A stretch of 64,000 nucleotides of DNA, taken from the NCBI RefSeq assembly GCF_900099685.1, contig NZ_FNDW01000003.1:124001-188000 (forward strand). Direction: 5' to 3'. The notes below the pieces were generated by a model, which searched no databases, was not told where the DNA came from, and worked only from the letters and a program-made list of their open reading frames with translations. This DNA comes from Chryseobacterium taeanense (lineage in GTDB: Bacteria > Bacteroidota > Bacteroidia > Flavobacteriales > Weeksellaceae). Shown in pieces: positions 37,685 through 45,581 of the stretch; within the stretch, counting starts at the first letter, position 1; each line of letters opens with the position of its first letter. The translations under genes were made by a program, and so were the position numbers.

Positions 37685-39361
37685 TTATTTCTTAATCAAT
37701 TTAGCACTCGCCGTTTTATTATCATTTGTTTTCACGCTCACCAGATAAGCTCCCTGCACCAGCGGCTGCGTATTAATCTTCGTCACCTTATTCTTAGTTT
37801 TTACGCTCTGCAGCTGCCTTCCCCCCATATCATACACCGTAATCTCCGCTTCAGTCTTCCCATCTCCCAACATCCCGCTTCCGGCATCCATATTGATTTC
37901 CACATACGCATAATCACTCACCGGATTCGGATAAATCCTAATATCCTGCTTCTCGATCAACTGGTCAATCTGTTTGTCGCCAAGCTTTACAATCTTCCAG
38001 TTTTCTTTCCCCAACTCCTCGGCACTCGTTCCGGCTAATACAATCGAACCGTCTCTGTTCAGCTTAATATCCGATAGTCTCTCTTCTCTTTGTCTCTTAT
38101 CTCCAGTAACGTGTTTCCTCCATTGCTCATTGCCATTTTGGTCCAAGTACAGCATCCAGAACGTCTCATCATCCGTTTCAATTCGTCCTTCTGCCTGCGT
38201 GTATCCTCCGAGCAAAATGCCCTTGGTTGATGGTTGATTGTTGTCAGTTGATCGATTATAAACTACACTCATCCCCATCAGCACATCCCTGTTCTTGAAA
38301 TTGTACGATTTCTGCCAGATTTCTTCGCCTCTTTCATTAAGAGAGATCAACCACAGATCCGTTCCTTCTTCAATACCTGCAGTTTTATTTCCTGATCTTT
38401 CCGATCTCGATTCACCGCCGATTAAATAGCCCGTGGAAGTCAATGCCAGCGTCCTCAAATGGTCATCTCCTTTGCCTCCGAAATTCTTTTCCCATTCTAC
38501 TTTGCCGTCTTTGGAAAGCTTAATGATCCAATAATCGCCCTCACCGTAGTTGTTGGTTGTTATTGGTTGATAGTTGATGGTTTTACCACTTCCAGCTTTT
38601 ACCTCAGAACTTCTCGAATATACGCCCAATAACGCTCCGCCGTCTTTCGTGGGAATCATTTTCTCCACCTCATCCAAACCTTTTCCACCTAACACCAGTT
38701 GTGATAATTCTTTTCCGTTTTTATCCAGTCGGACTACCAGAACATCCTTCGACCCGTAACCTCTCGTTGCTTTCCCTTCGACTCCGCTCAGGGAACGCGG
38801 ATCCGTTGATTGGCTCGTTGCCTGAGCGGAGCCGAAGGTAACATTCCCCGCCACAAAAAATCCCATATCCGTTGTCTGAATCACCGCTCTGGCCTCTTCA
38901 TCCGAAGTGCCGCCAATGGTTTTCTGCCACAATTCATCCCCGAATTCATTGATTCTAATGAGCCAGATATCAGATCCTCCCTTGGAATCTTCTTTTTTAT
39001 CCAGACCTTTTCCACTGAAACTCGTGCCTGCCAGCAAAAACCCTCCTTCCTGCGTATTCACCGTAGCCGAAAGAAAATCATGGTTCTGTCCCGAGAAATA
39101 CTTCTCCCAAACCTCTTCCCCCTGCTGGTTTAACTTAATCAAATGATAGTCATAACCATTATTTTGGTTGATGGTTGACGGTTGTTTGTTGTTGGATGGG
39201 ATAGTGCTTCCGGTTACCAAATATTGCTGGTCGATGGTTGTGGTAATCTGGCTTAAAAAATCCTGCGTGGAAGATTTAATATCTTTCTGCCAGACTACTT
39301 CCTGGGCCTGAATGGCCAGGACAGAGCATAAGAACAATGCTCCTGAGTAGATTCTGTTCAT
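37685..39361 (-). CDS. T9SS sorting-domain protein with delta-60-like beta-propeller repeats
   Basis: A 558-residue surface protein with signal peptide (cut near AIQAQ). Repeats of ~55-60 residues with the core GG.LL.G.S, DYWIIKLSKDGKVEWEKNFGG and DLWLISLNERGEEIWQKSY occupy about 30-470, a beta-propeller-like fold. A type A T9SS domain ends the protein (IYPNPVSDYAYVEI, GAYLVSV, KLIKK). It is the first gene of the Rhs transcription unit and ends 13 bases before the next gene, so it may deliver or anchor the Rhs proteins at the surface. Two kinds of repeat DNA are inserted in frame (see separate entries). Confidence 0.85.
   Translation of the reverse strand: MNRIYSGALFLCSVLAIQAQEVVWQKDIKSSTQDFLSQITTTIDQQYLVTGSTIPSNNKQPSTINQNNGYDYHLIKLNQQGEEVWEKYFSGQNHDFLSATVNTQEGGFLLAGTSFSGKGLDKKEDSKGGSDIWLIRINEFGDELWQKTIGGTSDEEARAVIQTTDMGFFVAGNVTFGSAQATSQSTDPRSLSGVEGKATRGYGSKDVLVVRLDKNGKELSQLVLGGKGLDEVEKMIPTKDGGALLGVYSRSSEVKAGSGKTINYQPITTNNYGEGDYWIIKLSKDGKVEWEKNFGGKGDDHLRTLALTSTGYLIGGESRSERSGNKTAGIEEGTDLWLISLNERGEEIWQKSYNFKNRDVLMGMSVVYNRSTDNNQPSTKGILLGGYTQAEGRIETDDETFWMLYLDQNGNEQWRKHVTGDKRQREERLSDIKLNRDGSIVLAGTSAEELGKENWKIVKLGDKQIDQLIEKQDIRIYPNPVSDYAYVEINMDAGSGMLGDGKTEAEITVYDMGGRQLQSVKTKNKVTKINTQPLVQGAYLVSVKTNDNKTASAKLIKK
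38775..38838. repeat. in-frame palindromic repeat inside the T9SS gene
   Basis: CCTTCGACTCCGCTCAGG and CCTGAGCGGAGCCGAAGG (18-base arms, one mismatch) enclose a 28-base spacer. It is the type of intergenic palindrome common in Chryseobacterium, but here it is read through and adds roughly residues 175-196 (DPRSLSGVEGKATRG). Confidence 0.7.
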
Positions 39362-39407
39362 ACTTAGCGTCTATTTTGAGTTGTTAATTATTAATTTTAA
39401 AGTATTG

Positions 39408-39435
39408 TAAAAATATTCTTTTATTTCGCGCACAA
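39408..39435 (-). promoter_or_regulatory. candidate promoter of the Rhs operon
   Basis: Leftward TTG, 17 bases, then TATTTTTA (seven of eight match TAnnTTTG), about 46 bases before the T9SS start codon. Confidence 0.38.
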
Positions 39436-39510
39436 CAGATATGTAATATCAATTTTTTATTAATATTATCATACGATTATTTAAACTCATTGTGGATTTT
39501 AAGTTATTTT

Positions 39511-39771
39511 CGTCACTTCGAGTAGATTTAAAAAAATCATATCGAGAAGTTTGGGATTGAGGATAAATATTATTCTCGATACATTTTTCTCCGCTTTGCT
39601 CCAAAAAATACTCGAACAGACGGAGGACATTTGTATTGTGCATTAACGTACACGTCACTTCGAGTAGCTTTGAAAAAGCGTATCGAGAAGTTACAATGTC
39701 CGCCAATCGTACTCAAAAATTCTCGATACATTTTTTCTTCACTCTGTTACGAAAAAACACTCGAATTGACG
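39511..39771. repeat. two tandem copies of a palindromic intergenic element
   Basis: Copy 1 spans 39511-39621 and copy 2 spans 39653-39771. Each starts CGTCACTTCGAGTAG, contains TATCGAGAAGT and TTCTCGATACATTTTT, and ends ACTCGAA..GACG in inverse orientation. The 628-base gap between the T9SS gene and the next gene is otherwise without a gene. Confidence 0.75.
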
Positions 39772-39903
39772 AAAGCAATACCAAAATTCCGCAAAATACC
39801 AACGGGTTATTTCAATGTAATATTCATTGGTTTTCTAAAGCAAAGATATTGTTGTACTGCGACAAAACCTGTCGTATTATATCATGGAAATGACTTTAAT
39901 AAA

Positions 39904-39956
39904 AAACATAAGCTTGACAGATATATGTTCAAATACGCATCTGTAAGCTTATGTTT
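39904..39956 (-). terminator. hairpin downstream of the 224-residue gene
   Basis: AAACATAAGCTTGACAG pairs with CTGTAAGCTTATGTTT (one bulge) around a ~20-base loop, followed leftward by T residues, 34 bases after the stop codon. Confidence 0.6.
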
Positions 39957-39989
39957 AAAATGAAAATCATTTATCCACCGTTAAGATTT

Positions 39990-40664
39990 TTATTTCGAGG
40001 TAGGATCTGTGCTGCCGTTTCTTTTTGCGGCATGAAGCATCGGAAGAATATGATCAATCGTGTACTCCGAAGCTTTTTGCTCACCGTTGAAAATAATTTT
40101 TCCCAGCTGAGCGACTTCGCTTATGTACCGGTAAAGCTCTTTGTACAGGTGATTGTTCGTCGATGTAAATGCTTTACGCTGCTGCTGAAACGCGGTTTGC
40201 TCATTGCTTTTCGCGGTAATTGCCGTAAAAGCATCTTCCAGGATGGTCAGCATATCGGCCTTCATTCCGTTGGTCTGTAATAATGCTGATTGTACAGAAA
40301 TGATCTGTTTCAGGGAATTAAGCGACATTAATGCTCCTTCAAAATTTCTTTTTTTGATCTTATTCAGGACATCGGTGGCCAGTGATGTTTTTACATTGGC
40401 CTTTTTGATGACCATGTTGAGAATCTTCAGAGGCTTGCTGAGCTGATCTCCCAGGATGTAAAGATCTTCGGTAGATTGCTTTTGCTGCACAAGCACCAGG
40501 TCGGCAGCCTCTTTGACGCGTACCTCATCTGTTTTGTTCTGCATGGCCTGCAGGTAACCGGAATTGAATAAATGATTTTCCGCCTCGAAAACAGACAAAT
40601 CCCTAGCTAAGCTTCTTAATAGAACGTCCGCCATCGGAACGTATTCTTCTTTCTGTAATTTCAT
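39990..40664 (-). CDS. helical hypothetical protein
   Basis: A 224-residue, Lys/Glu/Leu-rich protein predicted all-helical with coiled-coil-like stretches (LYILGDQLSKPLKILNMVIK, FEGALMSLNSLKQIISVQSA). No signal peptide or membrane segment. It resembles the DUF6261-type hypothetical proteins of Bacteroidota in length and composition, but I cannot confirm the family. It is alone between two repeat-rich intergenic regions. Function unknown. Confidence 0.62.
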   Translation of the reverse strand: MKLQKEEYVPMADVLLRSLARDLSVFEAENHLFNSGYLQAMQNKTDEVRVKEAADLVLVQQKQSTEDLYILGDQLSKPLKILNMVIKKANVKTSLATDVLNKIKKRNFEGALMSLNSLKQIISVQSALLQTNGMKADMLTILEDAFTAITAKSNEQTAFQQQRKAFTSTNNHLYKELYRYISEVAQLGKIIFNGEQKASEYTIDHILPMLHAAKRNGSTDPTSK

Positions 40665-40795
40665 AAATGTGTGTTTTTTAAAAACCGGGATAAAAATATA
40701 TATTTTTTTGCAATTCCTAAAGTTTTAATCATTTTTTTCACCATCCTTGGGATTATCCAATTTCGATCAGGATCAGACATTTATTTCGGGGATAA

Positions 40796-41109
40796 GCTTA
40801 CTGATCTTGAGTACAGCTCTACTTACCTCGGGTATAATTCTACTGACCTTGAGTATGACTCTACTTACATTGGGTATAGCTCTACTGACCTCGGGTATAA
40901 GTCTACTGACCTTGAGTATGACTCTACTTACCTCGGGTATAGCGCTACTTACCTCGAGTAAAAGTCTACTGACCTTGAGTATGAGTCTACTTACCTTGGG
41001 TACAGCTCTACTTACCTCGGGTATAAGTCTACTGACCTTAGGTATAGCTCTACTTACTTCGGGTATGAGTCTACTTATCTTGGGTATAGCTCTACTGACC
41101 TCGGTAAAA
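40796..41109. repeat. 21-bp tandem repeat, 15 units
   Basis: Fifteen contiguous units of CTCTACTTACCTCGGGTATA-like sequence (21 bases, the last 20). Two sub-types alternate, roughly CTCGGGTAT and CTTGAGTAT, giving a 42-base higher order. There are no spacers, so it is not CRISPR. Because 21 is a multiple of 3, several frames stay open; one gives the heptad ALLTSGI-SLLTLSM and another STYLGYN-STDLEYD. Neither has a good start, so I do not call a gene. The rest of the 694-base gap holds only hairpins. Confidence 0.9.
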
Positions 41110-41157
41110 CTCTACTTCCGAAGATTTTATTCTAATTCCGAAGATTTGGGAATAAAA

Positions 41158-41187
41158 AAATCTGACCTTGTTTCCAAAGTCAGATTT
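41158..41187 (-). terminator. terminator-like hairpin, copy 1
   Basis: AAATCTGAC / GTCAGATTT with a 12-base loop; leftward it ends in seven T. The same sequence recurs at 45520-45546. Confidence 0.7.
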
Positions 41188-41232
41188 ATAATTAATGTTG
41201 TATGCTCCGTATCCTTTTAAATTATAAAAAAG

Positions 41233-41310
41233 CTTTAGCCAAAACGTACTTTACATTCTGGCTAAAGTCTAATATTCTCTTGCTTATTAAGATTGGGATA
41301 AAGCCCAATC
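41233..41310. terminator. two hairpins downstream of the GH16-lectin gene
   Basis: CTTTAGCCA / TGGCTAAAG (41233-41267) and GATTGGG / CCCAATC (41291-41310) lie 49 bases or more past the GH16-lectin stop codon. Confidence 0.5.
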
Positions 41311-41358
41311 CTATCAATACAGCAGAATTTCTTTTATCCTGAATCTAAATTATCACGT

Positions 41359-42588
41359 TCAGGAAACCGTTACGGAAACAATTACGCTTGCTATATTGTC
41401 TCTTAAACCGGCTCCATATAAGCCTTTTAAATCATCATTGATACAGAGCCAAAGCTGCCCGCTTTCCTGACTGGTTCCGTTGTATGCATCTCCCACAAGA
41501 AATGCATTATCAGATCCGTCTCCAACAGGCTGTTCTCCTATAAATCCGCACAAAGCTCCCATGTTGGCACCAAGCAGGGTGTATCCGGGTTGGTCTACTA
41601 TTATTCCGGAGAATCCGGCAGCATCATACAATTTACCCTGGTCTGTATTAGGGTCTGCTGTCCATAGATTACTTTGATAATTAATTGAAATGGTATCGCC
41701 AGGCACAACCGTTAAACCTGTATTTTGCCATGTCTGATTCGCTTCAACTGTTATATTCATCGTCTTTTCTATTACCCAGACCTTCGCCCAGTTTACCTGG
41801 TAAGTCCATGTCGTACCGGGAGCGGCAGTAGGCTGCAAATTAGCATTGTAAGCCCAGCCCCAGCCGGATGCGGGAACCCAGAAATTAAGAACCAGGCTCA
41901 TATCAGATTGCGGAACGTTTGTTTCTGTGTAAAAAGGCGTGGGATTTTTATCTTTATTTATGTACCATTTTACCCCTTCTTCCGACCATTCTATACGCAG
42001 AACCACTGTTCCCGACAAGCTTGGCGGAGTAGGAGTACTCACTACCTGATCAAAATTATTCATGCTGCCATCGGTAACAACATATACGTTGGTATTAATC
42101 TGCTCTCCGCTGTCTTGCCAATAATTGGATGAAATTTCAAAGTCGATTTCATCATGTAAAAACGGGCTTGAGGATATTAAGTTGTAGGCAAATAATGCCG
42201 CAACTACGCCACCGGGTGCTGCTCCCGAACCTGATATTGGTAAAACGACTTCCGCTTCAAAAGCTACACTGTTATATGATGCAAGACCCCACTTTTTTTT
42301 CGTTCCGATTTGTGCGCCAAGGAAAGTCGTGTTGTTTGGATTATTCGGATCATTGGTACTGAGGTATAATTGCGCTGCATTATTAATGACCGGTACATAT
42401 CCGGGTTTTGGAGCTGGATAGTCGACCGGGTTACGGATATTGGTTTGCCCAAAAAAGTCGGGATTGTTGTATTGCTGCCATTGCGGACTTTCCCAAACGG
42501 TACGGTCTACGTCAGTCCCATTTGTGAATGTGAAATTCTCTAATAAAACCCAATGGGTTTGGGTTTCTGGTTTTGTTGCTGTTTTCAT
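41359..42588 (-). CDS. GH16-like glycosidase fused to a LecA (PA-IL)-like lectin domain
   Basis: A 409-residue protein with no signal peptide. Residues ~15-275 have a GH16 jelly-roll with the catalytic motif EIDFE (147-151) in FLHDEIDFEIS, and WGLASYNSVAFEAEVVLP and VLRIEWSEEGVKWYI as flanking strands. Residues ~277-409 resemble the galactose-binding LecA family: VVPGDTISINYQSNLW, GALCGFIGEQP, NAFLVG, GQLWLCINDD and the closing NIASVIVSVTV. It probably binds and cuts a galactose- or glucose-containing glycan. It follows the PI-PLC gene by 35 bases and may be cotranscribed. The lack of a signal peptide is odd for a glycan-degrading enzyme. Confidence 0.78.
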   Translation of the reverse strand: MKTATKPETQTHWVLLENFTFTNGTDVDRTVWESPQWQQYNNPDFFGQTNIRNPVDYPAPKPGYVPVINNAAQLYLSTNDPNNPNNTTFLGAQIGTKKKWGLASYNSVAFEAEVVLPISGSGAAPGGVVAALFAYNLISSSPFLHDEIDFEISSNYWQDSGEQINTNVYVVTDGSMNNFDQVVSTPTPPSLSGTVVLRIEWSEEGVKWYINKDKNPTPFYTETNVPQSDMSLVLNFWVPASGWGWAYNANLQPTAAPGTTWTYQVNWAKVWVIEKTMNITVEANQTWQNTGLTVVPGDTISINYQSNLWTADPNTDQGKLYDAAGFSGIIVDQPGYTLLGANMGALCGFIGEQPVGDGSDNAFLVGDAYNGTSQESGQLWLCINDDLKGLYGAGLRDNIASVIVSVTVS

Positions 42589-42623
42589 GATTGTTTTGGT
42601 TTTAGTTTTTGGTTAAGTGTTCT

Positions 42624-44369
42624 TTATATTTTATTGTAGCTTTTAAACAATATATCTGCTATAAATACAGGTCTGGCATATTGAAAATAGTCCAGATACA
42701 ACAGGTTTGAAAAATACCCAAATTGATTAGGCTGCAACTGGGTCATCATTTTTCTGCCTAATACTCTATTGGCATCCTGTGCGTAGGACCACACAGCCGT
42801 TATCGGTGTTAGTGTCCATGAAAGTAAGAACAGATCACACGGAACCTGGGGATCGTTTTTACATTTTCCATTAAAATTTCTAAGCTTCTCGAGTTGGTCA
42901 TTCTCCATTTTTGCTAAATCTGTTGTATCGGAATACTGGTCATATACCGTAAGGTTTCCTTTTGCCGGAGAACCTGAATCCCAGTCTCTGTAAACCCAAT
43001 AGCCTGCTTCAGGATAATCTATCGCCCAATCTCCGTCAACCACTACTAAAATACTTCCTTGACCATTTAAGTAAGTCCCCATAGACACATCTGCTAATCT
43101 GGAAACGCCTTGTGGCAATGTTTTGAAAAGCCAGTTCCCTAAATATGAATTGATAAGGTTTTTCATATTCTGATAACTTGTTTGCGAGAAATCATCAAAG
43201 TGCGAGAACTTTAAGATGGCTAGTTCCTGATGTCCTTCATCAAAGAATTGCTTTATGTTCTTTAATACTGAATCGAGTGAAGGCCCGTAGACAATTCCAT
43301 GGCGTATATTTAAGTTTCCGTCTAATCTTAAGTCAAAGTATCTTGAGCCCGAGCTTAATTGTTCATACAGGTTCAGATCCTGTGTTCTTCCTGCCAGTCC
43401 GCCGGCATACATTCCTGTATCGTGGGTAGCCGGAAGTACCATTTTTTTCAGTGGTAAATTGCTGATCACAGGCAACAGATTTTTCATAAAGTTGGCGGTA
43501 TCCATTACTTTACTATTGGAATACCATAACTGATACATACTTCCTTCATGAACCTGAACAGCTACACTCCCATTAAGAGCCACACCTACCTGGGGATTTG
43601 CACCAGAGTCAAAATTAGAAGAAGCTCCCCATGCAATTTCGTTTCCGTTTACTTTTCCCACGAGTTGCCATAAGCCTGTCAGTCCCTGTGACTCATGAAC
43701 CTCTACGACTGTCCCATCATTTGTAAGGCCAATGCTCGGCGCTATCCCGTCCTGATATTCATGAGCACTTCCCCAGGTGATGTTTTTACCGTTAATTCGG
43801 CCTACTCTGTACCAAAGTTTATTGTATGCCTGAGATTTATGCACCTCAACCACAACACCGTCGTTATTAATGCTTACAGAGGGAGTTACTCCGTCATCAT
43901 ATTTATGGCTGTCTCCCCAATCTATTTTTTTTCCATTAATCTGACCAACCCGATAATACAAGGAATCATAGGACTGGGATTTGTGTACTTCTACTACTAC
44001 TCCATGGTCATTGACAGATACGCATGGCTGTCTGCCACTGTCATACTTTTCATCTCCTCCCCAATCTATGCCGGTGCCATTGATGGTTCCTACTTTATAG
44101 TACATACTGTTGGTAAAAACATTACTTGTTTCATGTACTTCTACAACCACATTGTTACTATTGACCGCTATGGAAGGGTGATAGCCACTGCTGTAGTTAT
44201 GGCTTCCTCCCCAGTTGATGGTAGCTCCATTCATACTTCCTACGTGATACCACATATCCGACGAAGCTTCCGAATTGTGTACCTCTACTGCAAACTGACT
44301 GTTGGCAGCAACATTGCAATTACGACCAGAATCATACTGTTCTGCTAATCCAAATTGAATTGTGTTCAT
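42624..44369 (-). CDS. repeat-lectin / phosphatidylinositol-specific phospholipase C-X domain protein
   Basis: A 581-residue protein without signal peptide. Residues ~1-285 hold six ~45-residue repeats (VVVEVHKSQSYDSLYYRVGQ, INGKKIDWGDSHKYDDG), probably a beta-propeller lectin. From ~300 comes a PI-PLC X domain with both catalytic histidines: His316 in LPATHDTGM and His357 in NIRHGIVYG, plus FDLRLDG and FDEGHQELAILKFSHF. It would cleave phosphatidylinositol or GPI-type lipids, which are mainly eukaryotic. With the neighbouring GH16-lectin protein it looks like a host- or predator-directed pair released without Sec export. Confidence 0.8.
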   Translation of the reverse strand: MNTIQFGLAEQYDSGRNCNVAANSQFAVEVHNSEASSDMWYHVGSMNGATINWGGSHNYSSGYHPSIAVNSNNVVVEVHETSNVFTNSMYYKVGTINGTGIDWGGDEKYDSGRQPCVSVNDHGVVVEVHKSQSYDSLYYRVGQINGKKIDWGDSHKYDDGVTPSVSINNDGVVVEVHKSQAYNKLWYRVGRINGKNITWGSAHEYQDGIAPSIGLTNDGTVVEVHESQGLTGLWQLVGKVNGNEIAWGASSNFDSGANPQVGVALNGSVAVQVHEGSMYQLWYSNSKVMDTANFMKNLLPVISNLPLKKMVLPATHDTGMYAGGLAGRTQDLNLYEQLSSGSRYFDLRLDGNLNIRHGIVYGPSLDSVLKNIKQFFDEGHQELAILKFSHFDDFSQTSYQNMKNLINSYLGNWLFKTLPQGVSRLADVSMGTYLNGQGSILVVVDGDWAIDYPEAGYWVYRDWDSGSPAKGNLTVYDQYSDTTDLAKMENDQLEKLRNFNGKCKNDPQVPCDLFLLSWTLTPITAVWSYAQDANRVLGRKMMTQLQPNQFGYFSNLLYLDYFQYARPVFIADILFKSYNKI

Positions 44370-44628
44370 GGTTATCTGTTTTTGGTTATTTGTTTTTGTT
44401 TTGTATGCTATCTTTTAAAATTTAAGGATTGACGAAAGCAATATTAACCTTAAAGATTAATATTTATCCCAAATTTACGCACTGCATCAACGCTATTCTT
44501 ACAACCTGCGCCAATCATATTTTATCATTTGCAATACAACTCACTTATTAACAGTATATATATCAGAATATTATACCACATTTTTTTTGTATGGGCGAAT
44601 AATTTTCATACATTTAATAAAAACTACC

Positions 44629-45471
44629 ATGAAAATCAACTCACTATTAGATACTTATAGAGAGAAACTTATTATTGGGAGATATAGCCTGTCTTCGATT
44701 AAAAATTACTGCAGTGCTGTTCAGCATTTTCTTACCATTTATTCTGTCAGATATTCCGATGCGGAAGCCATATCTCCGGATGATATTGAGAAGTTTGTAT
44801 TATGGAAAAAAAATGTGCACAAAGTTTCGGCATCTCATCAGACGACTATCCTTTCCAGCATTGTTAAGTTTTATCAACTGCTTTATAATAAGAATCTTAA
44901 TCTAAAGCATCTTTTCCCCAAGCGGTATGAATCTGCACTGCCAAAAGTTCTCACCAAAGAAGAGGTGAAAAAATTGCTGGACATCACCAAAAATCTAAAA
45001 CACAAGGCCATTCTCACTACCATTTATGCCTGTGGACTGAGACTTAGCGAAGCACTGGCACTGAAAATCACTGACATCAAATTTGCAGATGCCGTAGTTG
45101 TTATAATAGATTCTAAAGGCAAAAAGGACAGGATTGTCAATTTACCTCCAAAACTTATGGAGCTACTGAGATCATATTACAGGGAATACAGTCCTCGGGA
45201 ATATCTTTTTGAAGGCCAATCCGGTGGATCATATTCTAAAAGAAGCGTTCAGCAGATTCTCAAAAATGCATTGAGGGATGCACATATTATTTCAGATGCA
45301 ACCGTTCATACGCTGAGACATTCTTATGCCGCGCACCTTCTCGAAAATGGAACAGACTTAAAAATCATAAAAGATTTATTGGGACATTCTAATATCAAAA
45401 CCACTGAAATATATACACATATTACCGATATCAGTAAAATCAAAATAAAAAGTCCTTTGGAATCTTTATGA
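44629..45471 (+). CDS. tyrosine recombinase/integrase
   Basis: I start at the ATG at 44629, giving 280 residues; the ATG at 44590-region upstream adds sequence unlike the family. The N-terminal SAM-like core-binding domain covers ~1-95, and the catalytic domain ~105-280 has the full set Arg138 (GLRLSEAL), Lys163 (DSKGKKDR), His227 and Arg230 (HTLRHSYAA), His253 (LLGHSNIKTT) and Tyr262 (IYTH). It is a XerC/D-type or phage-like site-specific recombinase. Its target is unknown. It is divergent from the PI-PLC gene and may act at the nearby repeats. Confidence 0.9.
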   Translation: MKINSLLDTYREKLIIGRYSLSSIKNYCSAVQHFLTIYSVRYSDAEAISPDDIEKFVLWKKNVHKVSASHQTTILSSIVKFYQLLYNKNLNLKHLFPKRYESALPKVLTKEEVKKLLDITKNLKHKAILTTIYACGLRLSEALALKITDIKFADAVVVIIDSKGKKDRIVNLPPKLMELLRSYYREYSPREYLFEGQSGGSYSKRSVQQILKNALRDAHIISDATVHTLRHSYAAHLLENGTDLKIIKDLLGHSNIKTTEIYTHITDISKIKIKSPLESL

Positions 45472-45519
45472 TTTTGTCTGTTTGTTTTTAGTATGAAGAT
45501 CTGTATTATTCAAAAAAAA

Positions 45520-45546
45520 AATCTGACCCTGTTTCCAAAGTCAGAA
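45520..45546 (-). terminator. terminator-like hairpin, copy 2
   Basis: TCTGAC / GTCAGA hairpin preceded by nine A on the given strand (nine T leftward). It serves the CtlX gene and is nearly identical to 41158-41187 (one difference in the 24-base core). Confidence 0.75.
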
Positions 45547-45581
45547 TGTATATTTAAGCTGATTGCTTGTTGATGATGTTA

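Noticed and set aside
40796..41109. CRISPR-like array
   Set aside because: Units are contiguous 21-mers without spacers, and no cas gene is in the window.
40671..41220. Two overlapping forward ORFs in the 21-bp repeat (heptad proteins)
   Set aside because: Both frames owe their length to a 21-base unit lacking stops; the longer one begins at TTG, and composition is that of the repeat. Recorded as repeat only.
43695..44348. Forward 217-codon ORF opposite the PI-PLC gene
   Set aside because: Antisense of the ~45-residue lectin repeats, low-quality protein sequence.
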